In this document: piece after piece, positions 49,779 through 57,620 of the stretch | How the letters are laid out: each line of letters opens with the position of its first letter | Numbering within the stretch: position 1 is the stretch's first letter | Position numbers and translations under genes: made by a program | Notes under the pieces: model-generated | Databases searched by the model: none | What the model saw: the letters and a program-made list of their open reading frames with translations, nothing else | Told to the model about the DNA's origin: nothing | Source: JAITMY01 sp031553765 | GTDB lineage: Bacteria > Bacteroidota > Bacteroidia > Bacteroidales > UBA932 | Assembly (NCBI GenBank): GCA_031553765.1 | Contig: JAVBKY010000003.1 | Span: 558,001 to 622,000 of the forward strand | Direction of reading: 5' to 3' | DNA: 64,000 bases

Positions 49779-50112
49779 TTTTACAAATTGCCTCCTCAAT
49801 AACAGAAAGTGAAACTTCTGTCTTTTTATCGTTATACATAAAAATGAAGTTGTAATTTTTTGATGGACTCAAAATTGTTCCACGTAAAACATTTTCATGT
49901 AAATGAAAGGCTGCCCTCATTTGTCTCTTGAGCCTATTACGTTGAACTGCTTTTTTAATCATCCGCTTAGGAACAGCAAAGCCGGTCTTTATAGCACAAA
50001 AGCTAACAGACGACGGTTGCTCCGTGGCTATTAGCTTAATGGGGAATGAAAAAACAGAATGCCCCTTTTCAAAAATAGCGGAAAATTCCGCAGCAGTGAG
50101 GCTATTCTTCAT
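49747..50112 (-). CDS. rnpA: ribonuclease P protein component
   Basis: A 121-residue basic protein. It contains the RNR signature AVQRNRLKRQMRAAF near 61-75 and FAVPKRMIKK before it. It pairs with RNase P RNA to process tRNA 5' ends; the RNA gene is not seen in this window. It lies between hemD and yidD, with overlaps of 32 bases to yidD and a gap of seven bases to hemD. A degenerate parS-like site is at 49876-49891. Confidence 0.93.
   Translation of the reverse strand: MKNSLTAAEFSAIFEKGHSVFSFPIKLIATEQPSSVSFCAIKTGFAVPKRMIKKAVQRNRLKRQMRAAFHLHENVLRGTILSPSKNYNFIFMYNDKKTEVSLSVIEEAICKNVKAFVENHK
49876..49891. promoter_or_regulatory. degenerate parS-like site inside rnpA
   Basis: TGTTCCACGTAAAACA differs at one base from the parS sequence TGTTCCACGTGAAACA. 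Since it is in a coding region it could be chance, but two perfect-core sites lie 4 kb away. Confidence 0.35.
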
Positions 50113-50119
50113 TTCTCTT

Positions 50120-51046
50120 CTATTTTTTTGCCTTTGTGGCTGTTTTTATTGTTTTGCTCTTAACCGGAGCTTTGGCAGCAACTTTGGTTACTGCTGCTTT
50201 TTTTGTTACACTTTTTACTATAGGTTTGGGGGTTACAACAGACTTTATCGGTGCAACCTTAGCGACTTTGGCTGGGAGGACAGCAGCAACTGGACCCACC
50301 TTCCCAGAATTATTTTTAATAAACAACTCCAATCCTGAAGGCATTGATAGCGCCTCTGGAGTAGGTACCGGAATATTGAGCGTAAGTCCAGCATCACCAA
50401 CAGCTCTAGCAGTAGTTGGACCAAAAGCTGCAATGATAGTCTCTCCCTGATTGAATTCGGGGAAGTTAACAAATAGTGACTTTATTCCCTGAGGGCTAAA
50501 AAAAGCCAAAATATCATACGACTTAATATCAAGGTGTGTAAGATTGCTGCTAACTGTTTTGTAAAAAATTCCCTTTGTATACTTAAACTTGCTCTTATCA
50601 AGTAAAAGAGGAATTTCTGCCTTATACATATCCGATAGCACGACGAGATATTTATCATCATGGTGCTTTGTCATTACAGTAATCAAATCCTTAAACTGTC
50701 CGGTGGCGCCAAAGAAAATTTTACGCTTACGGTACACAATGTACTTTTGCAAGTAAAGTGCAATAGACTCCGAAATACAGAAATACTTCATGACTTCAGG
50801 AATCACAATCTTTAACTCCTCCGCAATGCGGAAGAAGTGATCAATACCCGTTTTTGTGGTAAAAAGAATGGCCGTATGATCGAGAATATCAACGCGCTGA
50901 CGACGAAATTCCTTTGTACTAACACCCTCAACGTGAATGAATTGGTGGAACTCTATCTTCAGATTATATTTCTCTGCCAAGTCCGAATAGGGTGACTTTT
51001 CTGTAGCAGGCGCCGGCTGCGAAATAAGTATCTTCTTAATTTTCAC
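50120..51046 (-). CDS. hemD: uroporphyrinogen-III synthase with basic C-terminal tail
   Basis: A 308-residue protein; GTG start at 51046. Residues 1-240 fit the HemD family (KILISQPAPATEKSPYSDLA at the start, then AILFTTKTGIDHFF near 60, and GETIIAAFGPTTARAVGDAG near 202-221). It makes uroporphyrinogen III from hydroxymethylbilane. From about 247 on there is a 62-residue Lys/Ala/Val/Pro-rich tail (VKSVTKKAAVTKVAAKAPVK), not needed for the fold. It lies seven bases ahead of rnpA. Confidence 0.85.
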   Translation of the reverse strand: MKIKKILISQPAPATEKSPYSDLAEKYNLKIEFHQFIHVEGVSTKEFRRQRVDILDHTAILFTTKTGIDHFFRIAEELKIVIPEVMKYFCISESIALYLQKYIVYRKRKIFFGATGQFKDLITVMTKHHDDKYLVVLSDMYKAEIPLLLDKSKFKYTKGIFYKTVSSNLTHLDIKSYDILAFFSPQGIKSLFVNFPEFNQGETIIAAFGPTTARAVGDAGLTLNIPVPTPEALSMPSGLELFIKNNSGKVGPVAAVLPAKVAKVAPIKSVVTPKPIVKSVTKKAAVTKVAAKAPVKSKTIKTATKAKK

Positions 51047-51077
51047 TACTTTAACGAATTTGTATGGTTGGGTTAGT

Positions 51078-51875
51078 TTACGCTTCTTCTAAAAACTTGA
51101 AAATAACAGTCATTGGTAAAATTTCCAGCGTGCAAAAGTACAAAATCCAAAAGAAAAAGGAGATTTTTCCATGTAAAAAAAGCCTTATTGTTCTAAAAAA
51201 GTATAAACAGAAAATGGCTAACAGAAAGAGATTTAACGGAAAGAGTAAATTAGCTGATACGCTATTGTCCAAAAAATTTCGAGCTAAGAATATAGGAACA
51301 ATGGTAATGCCCATTATGGCAAAAAATATAAGTTGCGTATAAATTAAGTCTGAAAATAGCTGTTTCTCCCTCGAAACCCAACCTACAATGCTATAAAAAA
51401 CAATGCGCAGCAGCATAAAAATACCCATAACAGCACACATGGGGATAAAGATAAGGCTAAATTGCTCCTCAGAATACTCCGGCATATAGACCCTCATATT
51501 TTCGGTAAGGAAAAGAGCTAAAGGGAGAATGGAAAAAAGAAAAAGGAGAATAAAAAATGGAACTTCTCCCCATATTTGCGTCCGTTGAGCATTCCAAAAT
51601 TTTTTAAAGGAAGCAAATGAAATAATAAGATTAGAAAAACTTTTGCGAAATGAAACAATAAAAACAAACAACAAAAGAAAAAGAAAAAGGGGAAGACCAA
51701 ACATAAAGTTAAATAAGGCTATGTTTTGCCGAGGAAGACCAATGCCTACACCGGAGGTATGAGTGCCTACCAATTGCGACTCGCCACCATATACCTTATA
51801 GGGCTGCGAACCCGTCACCACCACCGAGTCAACTCCGGGCTGCAGGTAAAAGTCTTTTTCCTGAATATTCGGCAT
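51078..51875 (-). CDS. DUF4271-family membrane protein
   Basis: A 265-residue membrane protein with about six hydrophobic segments (FMFGLPLFLFLLLFVFIVSF, VPFFILLFLFSILPLALFLT, LIFIPMCAVMGIFMLLRIVF and others). This matches the DUF4271 family, found next to hemD in many Bacteroidota. Its function is unknown. The position upstream of hemD, 31 bases away, and in the same strand fits an operon of five genes down to the S41 protease. Confidence 0.82.
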   Translation of the reverse strand: MPNIQEKDFYLQPGVDSVVVTGSQPYKVYGGESQLVGTHTSGVGIGLPRQNIALFNFMFGLPLFLFLLLFVFIVSFRKSFSNLIISFASFKKFWNAQRTQIWGEVPFFILLFLFSILPLALFLTENMRVYMPEYSEEQFSLIFIPMCAVMGIFMLLRIVFYSIVGWVSREKQLFSDLIYTQLIFFAIMGITIVPIFLARNFLDNSVSANLLFPLNLFLLAIFCLYFFRTIRLFLHGKISFFFWILYFCTLEILPMTVIFKFLEEA

Positions 51876-51925
51876 GGCTGTGTTGGCTAATCGAGAGATG
51901 CAAAGTTAGTAATAAATTCGGGATT

Positions 51926-53734
51926 TTAAGAAAAAAATCCGGCATCCTTAAGCGCCTTTGCTTGGCGTATACCCACCACCTGGGCGACATCATCGTAACC
52001 GGCGGCTTTAATTCGAGTTATAGTTTTATAATATGCAAGTAACTTATTAACAGATGCTTCACCAATGCCCGGAATATGTTCTAACTCATGGCTAAGCATT
52101 TTATGTGAGCGCTGTTTCCTGTGGAACGTTATACCAAAGCGGTGCGCCTCATCGCGAATGTGCATAAGCACCTTAAGCGTAAAAGAGTTTTTATTGAGAT
52201 AAAGTGGTGTAGGATCATTAGGCAGAAACACTTCCTCTAATCGTTCAGCTAAAGCAACAATATCAATTTTACCAACTAATCCCAACTTCTCTAAAGAGTT
52301 AATAGCTGCGCTTAGCTGTCCCTTTCCACCATCCACTACTATTAGCTGAGGTAATTGTTCACCCTCATCAAGCAATCGCTTATAACGACGATAAACAATT
52401 TCCTCCATGGAGGCATAGTCGTTTGGCGAATCCACGGACTTCACCATAAAGTGCCTATAGTCCTTCTTGCTGGGCTTGCCATTCTTAAACACAACGCAGG
52501 CCGCCACTGGATTTGTACCTTGCGTATTGGAGTTGTCAAAACATTCTATATGGTAGGGCAAGGCTTGTGTATGCAAGTCCTGCATAATGGTTTTGAGTCG
52601 CTGTTCAATTGCCGAATCGGGGTTAGTGTGCTCCAGCTGTAACAGGCGTTGAGCAATATAGGCTCGACAATTATGTTCAGCCATAGTCAGCAACTTCAAC
52701 TTGTCGCCCCGCTGAGGGGTGAAAAAACTAATACCCTCAAACTCCGTGTCTGGCTCAAAAGGTACAATGACCTCCCTATTCAAATCTCCAATCATCTCCT
52801 TAATCTCGGCAATGGCAAAAGACAAAAGTTCGGACAAGGATTCATCTAGTGGAGAGTTGAGTTCCAACGTATGGGAGTAAACCACAGCCCCATTAGCCAC
52901 CCGTATAAAACTACTATAAACCAAAGAACCTTCCTTTACTGTATAAAACACATCCACGTTACCCACTGAAGAATTCACCACCGTAGACTTGGCTTGAAAG
53001 TCAGCCAGAATTTGAAGTTTTTCTTTAAGACCGTTAGCCAATTCAAAGTTTAGGTTGTCCGAGGCTTCCAACATCGCGGTTTTAACCGACTCCTTAACAA
53101 TGGAAAGATCGCCTTTGAGTATAGAAATAATATAGGCAACACCCTCATTGTAGTCATCCAGCGACTGTAGCCCTACGCACGGCCCCTTACAATTACCCAC
53201 CTGCAATTCAAGGCACGACCGAAATTTTCCCACAGCAATATCCCTTGGATTCAACTTAAGGGTACAAGTGCGTATGGGATAAAGGTGGCGAACAAAATCA
53301 AGAAGGAAGCGAGCAGCGCGAACAGACGAGTATGGTCCATAGTATCGAGAGCCATCCTTCATCACCTGACGGGTTAGGAAGACACGAGGAAATTGTTCGT
53401 TCTTGATGCAGATACTGGGATAGGTTTTATCATCCTTGAGGTTGATATTATATCGGGGCTGCAGGCGCTTTATATAGGTATTCTCTAAGAGGAATGCTTC
53501 AGCTTCGGTAGCCACCACCGTAAAAATAAGGTCCGCAATTTTTGAAACCAACACCTGAACCTTTCTATTCTCCTGTTTCCTATTTTCTACAAAGTAAGAG
53601 GTAACGCGCTTCTTTAAATTTTTTGCCTTCCCTACATAAATTACCGTCCCTGAAGCATCAAGATACTGATACACCCCGGGGAAACTCGGCAAAGACTCCA
53701 CTTTTTGCCGCACCATATCGGAAGGATAGTTCAT
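51926..53734 (-). CDS. uvrC: excinuclease ABC subunit C
   Basis: A 602-residue nucleotide excision repair nuclease. The GIY-YIG domain is at the N-terminus (SLPSFPGVYQYLDASGTVIY, then VGKAKNLKKRVTSYF), the UVR region near 200-230, the RNase H-like nuclease near 385-510 (IECFDNSNTQGTNPVAACVV), and HhH motifs at the end (HIPGIGEASVNKLLAYY). Length is normal for the family. It cuts both sides of a lesion. It is separated from mnmG by a 193-base gap with parS-like sites. Confidence 0.94.
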   Translation of the reverse strand: MNYPSDMVRQKVESLPSFPGVYQYLDASGTVIYVGKAKNLKKRVTSYFVENRKQENRKVQVLVSKIADLIFTVVATEAEAFLLENTYIKRLQPRYNINLKDDKTYPSICIKNEQFPRVFLTRQVMKDGSRYYGPYSSVRAARFLLDFVRHLYPIRTCTLKLNPRDIAVGKFRSCLELQVGNCKGPCVGLQSLDDYNEGVAYIISILKGDLSIVKESVKTAMLEASDNLNFELANGLKEKLQILADFQAKSTVVNSSVGNVDVFYTVKEGSLVYSSFIRVANGAVVYSHTLELNSPLDESLSELLSFAIAEIKEMIGDLNREVIVPFEPDTEFEGISFFTPQRGDKLKLLTMAEHNCRAYIAQRLLQLEHTNPDSAIEQRLKTIMQDLHTQALPYHIECFDNSNTQGTNPVAACVVFKNGKPSKKDYRHFMVKSVDSPNDYASMEEIVYRRYKRLLDEGEQLPQLIVVDGGKGQLSAAINSLEKLGLVGKIDIVALAERLEEVFLPNDPTPLYLNKNSFTLKVLMHIRDEAHRFGITFHRKQRSHKMLSHELEHIPGIGEASVNKLLAYYKTITRIKAAGYDDVAQVVGIRQAKALKDAGFFS

Positions 53735-53850
53735 AAAGATTTTTCAAAAAAAATCATCCGCTAACGCGGACACACCAAAATAGAAAACACCCACCCGCTC
53801 GAAAAAATCACCCGCTCAACACCAACGATTTTCGGGCCCCTAAAAAAATC

Positions 53851-53864
53851 GTTTCACGTGAAAC
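53851..53864. promoter_or_regulatory. parS-like site 1 (GTTTCACGTGAAAC)
   Basis: A perfect 14-base palindrome; with flanks it reads CGTTTCACGTGAAACA, 15 of 16 to the ParB parS consensus TGTTTCACGTGAAACA. It lies in the uvrC-mnmG gap. Confidence 0.65.
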
Positions 53865-53904
53865 ATTCCGATGAATTTTGCGTTCCGCAAATTCACCTCA
53901 CCAC

Positions 53905-53918
53905 GTTCCACGTGAAAC
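53905..53918. promoter_or_regulatory. parS-like site 2 (GTTCCACGTGAAAC)
   Basis: Matches the Bacillus-type parS core TGTTCCACGTGAAACA at all inner positions (here CGTTCCACGTGAAACA). It is ten bases from the mnmG stop, 54 bases from site 1. Confidence 0.65.
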
Positions 53919-53927
53919 AAAAAAATA

Positions 53928-55802
53928 CTATCTACCAAACCTCACCAACAAGGCGGCTATATCTGCTGGGGAAACACCCGGTATGCGTTGTGCCTCTTCA
54001 ATATTCTCGGGGCGAATTTTAGACAACTTTGTACGAGCCTCCATGGTAAGGGAACCCACAGAAGAGTAGTCAAACCCACTCGGAATAACAACTTTTTTCA
54101 GCCTATCTACCTTTAATTGCTCTCTCTTATCCCGAATTTCATATCCCTTGTACTTTACCTCGCTATCTACAGCCACCACCAACTCCTCATCTATTGCCTC
54201 TCCCAAAAACTCTTTTACCATAGACAAACCTTGCAAATCAGCCAAAGAAAACTCTGGACGAGAAAGCACATCCACTAAGGGACGTTTTTGAACTATAGGC
54301 GAAGACCCCTTTGACTCCAATAAGGAATTTACATTCTCGGGGGCAACGCTATTCTTGGATAAAAAGGAAACTATTTCGGTAACTCTATCCTGTTTTTTTT
54401 CCACCTTATCCATACGTCTGCGCGAAAGTAACCCCATCTCATAGGCCAGAGTCGAAAGGCGTATATCGGCATTATCCTGACGAAGCGAAACACGATGTTC
54501 TGCACGGCTGGTAAACATGCGGTAGGGCTCATCAACACCCTTGCTTACCAAATCATCGATAAGTACACCAATGTAGGCTTGACTGCGGGAAAGTACAAAT
54601 TCGGGTAAACCGTGTCCCCAAAGATGAGCATTAATACCCGCCACGAAACCCTGAGCAGCGGCTTCTTCATAGCCTGTAGTACCATTAACTTGTCCGGCAC
54701 AGAATAAACCTGTCAAAACCTTAGAATGTAGGGTGTGGTTTAACTGCGTAGGAGGGAAATAATCGTACTCTACAGCATACCCGGGACGAACCATTTGAGC
54801 CATTTCGAGTCCAGGTATACGTCTCAGCGCAAGTTCTTGAATATCAAATGGAAGCGAAGATGAAAAACCGTTGAGATAAAATTCACACACGGTACGCCCC
54901 TCGGGTTCCACGAATAAGTGGTGAGAAGTTTTATCGGCAAAAGTGCGTAGCTTATCCTCAATGCTAGGACAGTAACGCGGTCCCACACCTTTTATAATAC
55001 CCGTGAAAAGGGGCGAATCCTTGAATCCCTTACGCAGGATTTCGTGCACCTCTTCGTTAGTCTCTGTAATGTAACAACTTAGCTGGTTTTTAACAGGTTG
55101 TGTATCGTCCCAATAGGAAAATTTCCACGGTCTTTCATCACCGGGTTGCTCGCGCATAACACTAAAGTTAATAGTACGTCCATCAATGCGAACGGGGGTC
55201 CCGGTTTTCATGCGCCCCATTTCTATTCCCAACTCCTCCATCTGATTAGAAAGTCTTGGAGCGCTCATATCCCCCGCCCTACCGCCAATGGTAGTCGCAC
55301 GCCCTACGAACATTTTCCCATTAAGAAAGGTTCCGGCAGTTAACACTACAGCTTTTGCAAAAAAGGAAACGCCCAACGCCGTTTTAACACCAACAACCTT
55401 TTTAGAATTTGAGCTATCTAAAAGGAACTCCAAAACCGTATCCTGCCAAAAACTAATATTGGGGAGTGATTCAAGCACACTACGCCATTCAGCGGAAAAG
55501 CTAACACGGTCACACTGCGCGCGAGGACTCCAAACGGCAGGTCCTTTAGAGTTGTTGAGCATTCTAAACTGAATGGTCGATCGGTCGGTTACTATTCCGG
55601 TGTAACCACCCAAGGCATCAACTTCCCGAACAATCTGTCCCTTGGCAATACCCCCAATAGCGGGATTGCAGGACATTTGGGCAAACTTGTTAAGATCCAT
55701 AGTGATGAGTAACACCTTGGAGCCTAGATTGGCGGCGGCAGCAGCGGCCTCGCATCCGGCATGCCCTCCACCCACAACAATTATATCATAGCTAAAATTC
55801 AT
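53928..55802 (-). CDS. mnmG: tRNA uridine-5-carboxymethylaminomethyl(34) synthesis enzyme MnmG
   Basis: A 624-residue FAD enzyme; the longer frame's first codon is a TTG at 55829, so ATG 55802 is used (MNFSYDIIVVGGGHAGCEAA, the FAD-binding GxGxxG). Family blocks include MSCNPAIGGIAKGQIVREVD near 49-68, KTGTPVRIDGRTINFS near 199, and CPSIEDKLRTF near 279-289. With MnmE it modifies wobble uridine in tRNAs. Length is normal. It lies 23 bases after ybeY on the same strand, with the parS-like pair after its stop. Confidence 0.95.
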   Translation of the reverse strand: MNFSYDIIVVGGGHAGCEAAAAAANLGSKVLLITMDLNKFAQMSCNPAIGGIAKGQIVREVDALGGYTGIVTDRSTIQFRMLNNSKGPAVWSPRAQCDRVSFSAEWRSVLESLPNISFWQDTVLEFLLDSSNSKKVVGVKTALGVSFFAKAVVLTAGTFLNGKMFVGRATTIGGRAGDMSAPRLSNQMEELGIEMGRMKTGTPVRIDGRTINFSVMREQPGDERPWKFSYWDDTQPVKNQLSCYITETNEEVHEILRKGFKDSPLFTGIIKGVGPRYCPSIEDKLRTFADKTSHHLFVEPEGRTVCEFYLNGFSSSLPFDIQELALRRIPGLEMAQMVRPGYAVEYDYFPPTQLNHTLHSKVLTGLFCAGQVNGTTGYEEAAAQGFVAGINAHLWGHGLPEFVLSRSQAYIGVLIDDLVSKGVDEPYRMFTSRAEHRVSLRQDNADIRLSTLAYEMGLLSRRRMDKVEKKQDRVTEIVSFLSKNSVAPENVNSLLESKGSSPIVQKRPLVDVLSRPEFSLADLQGLSMVKEFLGEAIDEELVVAVDSEVKYKGYEIRDKREQLKVDRLKKVVIPSGFDYSSVGSLTMEARTKLSKIRPENIEEAQRIPGVSPADIAALLVRFGR

Positions 55803-55825
55803 TCTTCCACTCGTAAAAGCTAAAA

Positions 55826-56242
55826 TCAAAATTGCACAGCTGTTAAATACAAATCTTCTTTTTTACGCATTATTAAACTCTCGGACTTTGAAGCATCTTT
55901 ATAGCCACAAAGGTGAAGGACACCATGAACCATTACCCTATATAGTTCATTTTCAAACGAAACACTATATTCCTGGGCATTTGCGCGCACTGTATCTACG
56001 CTAATAAACACATCGCCGGAAATAACGGATTGCTCGGAATAATCGAAGGTAATTACATCGGTAAAATAGTCGTGGTTAAGGTAGGTTTTGTTTACCGATA
56101 GGAGGTAATCATCGCCACAGAAGATGTAGTTAATATCGCCAAGCGTTTTGCCCTCTTCCGTGGCAACTTGTTTAATCCACGCTTTTAACTTTTGACGATT
56201 AGCTAGCTTAAAGGGGATATTCTCGATGTGGAATGTGATCAT
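55826..56242 (-). CDS. ybeY: endoribonuclease YbeY
   Basis: A 138-residue zinc metalloprotein that matures 16S rRNA. The zinc motif is HGVLHLCGYKD near 108-118; classical members have DH at the end, while Bacteroidota versions often have KD. The block NHDYFTDVITFDYSEQSVIS near 76-95 is typical. Starts at ATG 56242. Likely an operon with mnmG. Confidence 0.92.
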   Translation of the reverse strand: MITFHIENIPFKLANRQKLKAWIKQVATEEGKTLGDINYIFCGDDYLLSVNKTYLNHDYFTDVITFDYSEQSVISGDVFISVDTVRANAQEYSVSFENELYRVMVHGVLHLCGYKDASKSESLIMRKKEDLYLTAVQF

Positions 56243-56274
56243 AGCTACATAAGTTTTGCATGAATAACGTGCAC

Positions 56275-56360
56275 TGTCTCATACTGAGCCTCTCGAAGTA
56301 CGAAGCGAGGGCAAATTTTTTAAATCAACGCCGCACCCCTTCGACAAGCTTAGGGTGACA
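56275..56360. repeat. CTTCGACAAGCTTAGGGTGACA repeat
   Basis: Starts TGTCTCATACTGAGCCTCTC and ends CGACAAGCTTAGGGTGACA, with inverted ends (TGTC/GACA). Similar elements with CTTCGACAAGCTCAGGGTGACA are widespread in bacterial intergenic DNA. Confidence 0.6.
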
Positions 56361-56392
56361 ACCCACAAAACGGCATTTGTTAAATCTCTCCC

Positions 56393-57610
56393 CTACCTTG
56401 CCAACCAAATTTCGGGGTTTTGCTTAACAGTTTGCTTCCATAGCTCAAAGTGCAGAATAGCCCGATCGCTGTCTGGGGCCGGTGTAACCAAACCGATGGG
56501 TTGAGCTGCGCGAATCTCGTCACCTGCTTGTACCTTAACGGCCTTAAGGTGGGTATAAACCGTGTAGTAAAGTCCGTGCTGAACAAGTACACTAGTCACA
56601 GCACCTGTAGTAAACACCTTGCGCACAACACCATCGGCAACTACTTTTACTACAGCATCTTCACTTGTAGAAATATCAATACCATTACTAGTAACCTTAA
56701 TACCCTTAAGCACAGGATGATCATAAACCCCAAAGCGGGTAACCACCACACCCTTGGCTACCGGCATGGGTAAGCTACCTCGCATTTTTTCAAACTTGGT
56801 ATTACCAACAACCTCAGCTTCAGCCATTTTTGCTGCTGCTGTCTTATTCTTTTTCTCCATTTCGCGGCGACGGGCTTCCTCACGGCGAGCCTCCTCGGCA
56901 ATGGCATCTTCAATATTTTTATCCAACTTTGCCGCCTGCTTTTTCTTTGCCTCCAAATCCTTTCGTAAATCCTTTTCGCGCGCCGTTAACTTAACCAACG
57001 TATTTTGATACTGCTTTTCCTCCGCGCCAAGCCCTACCAGCTCCACCGTTTTTTTACCAAGTAGGTACTCCTGTTCGGCTTTTTTAACCTTTAAGGCATC
57101 AAGTTCATGTTTAATGGACTCGCTTTGTTGTGTAATATTTTTAGCTTGCTTAATACGATGCTCGGAATAAGTTTTAAGGTAGCTCATGCGACGATAGGCC
57201 TGACCCAAGTCATCGGCAGCAAGAATATACATGAGCTGCGTGTAGGTATCGCGATTACGATAGGCAAAATTTACCATCTTAGCGTAGTTTTCTTTTAGCT
57301 TTGCTAAGTCATCGTAAAGTACAGCCACCCTTTTTTGCTTGTCGGCAATTTCAACCGAAAGAATAGCTAACTGTTTATCGATACTGGAAATTAATGTCTT
57401 ACGCGAAACAATGTTAACTTGAATAAGGTTAAGGTTGTCCAAACTGGCCTTTTGTTCCGTTTTTGTTTTGTTAATCAGCGAGTTAGTATATGCAATATCG
57501 CTTTCTACCTGCTTTTTTTGCTGCTCCAATTTTTTCACAGTGCTGTTGGTTTGTGCCGACAATGAAATACCGGACAAAAGCAGGATTAATATAAAAATGT
57601 TGCTTTTCAC
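56393..57610 (-). CDS. EnvC-like coiled-coil protein with degenerate LytM (M23) domain
   Basis: A 405-residue periplasmic protein; GTG start at 57610. A signal peptide (NIFILILLLSGISLSAQT) is followed by long coiled coils from about 20 to 250 (KKLEQQKKQVESDIAYTNSL, EARREEARRREMEKKNK). The C-terminal M23 domain (about 285-405) has lost zinc ligands: the expected HxxxD appears as NGIDIS with no histidine, and the HxH-like site reads YTHL. Such degenerate domains activate amidases rather than cut wall themselves. It lies ten bases after the TPR gene. Confidence 0.88.
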   Translation of the reverse strand: MKSNIFILILLLSGISLSAQTNSTVKKLEQQKKQVESDIAYTNSLINKTKTEQKASLDNLNLIQVNIVSRKTLISSIDKQLAILSVEIADKQKRVAVLYDDLAKLKENYAKMVNFAYRNRDTYTQLMYILAADDLGQAYRRMSYLKTYSEHRIKQAKNITQQSESIKHELDALKVKKAEQEYLLGKKTVELVGLGAEEKQYQNTLVKLTAREKDLRKDLEAKKKQAAKLDKNIEDAIAEEARREEARRREMEKKNKTAAAKMAEAEVVGNTKFEKMRGSLPMPVAKGVVVTRFGVYDHPVLKGIKVTSNGIDISTSEDAVVKVVADGVVRKVFTTGAVTSVLVQHGLYYTVYTHLKAVKVQAGDEIRAAQPIGLVTPAPDSDRAILHFELWKQTVKQNPEIWLAR

Positions 57611-57620
57611 TATGTGATTT

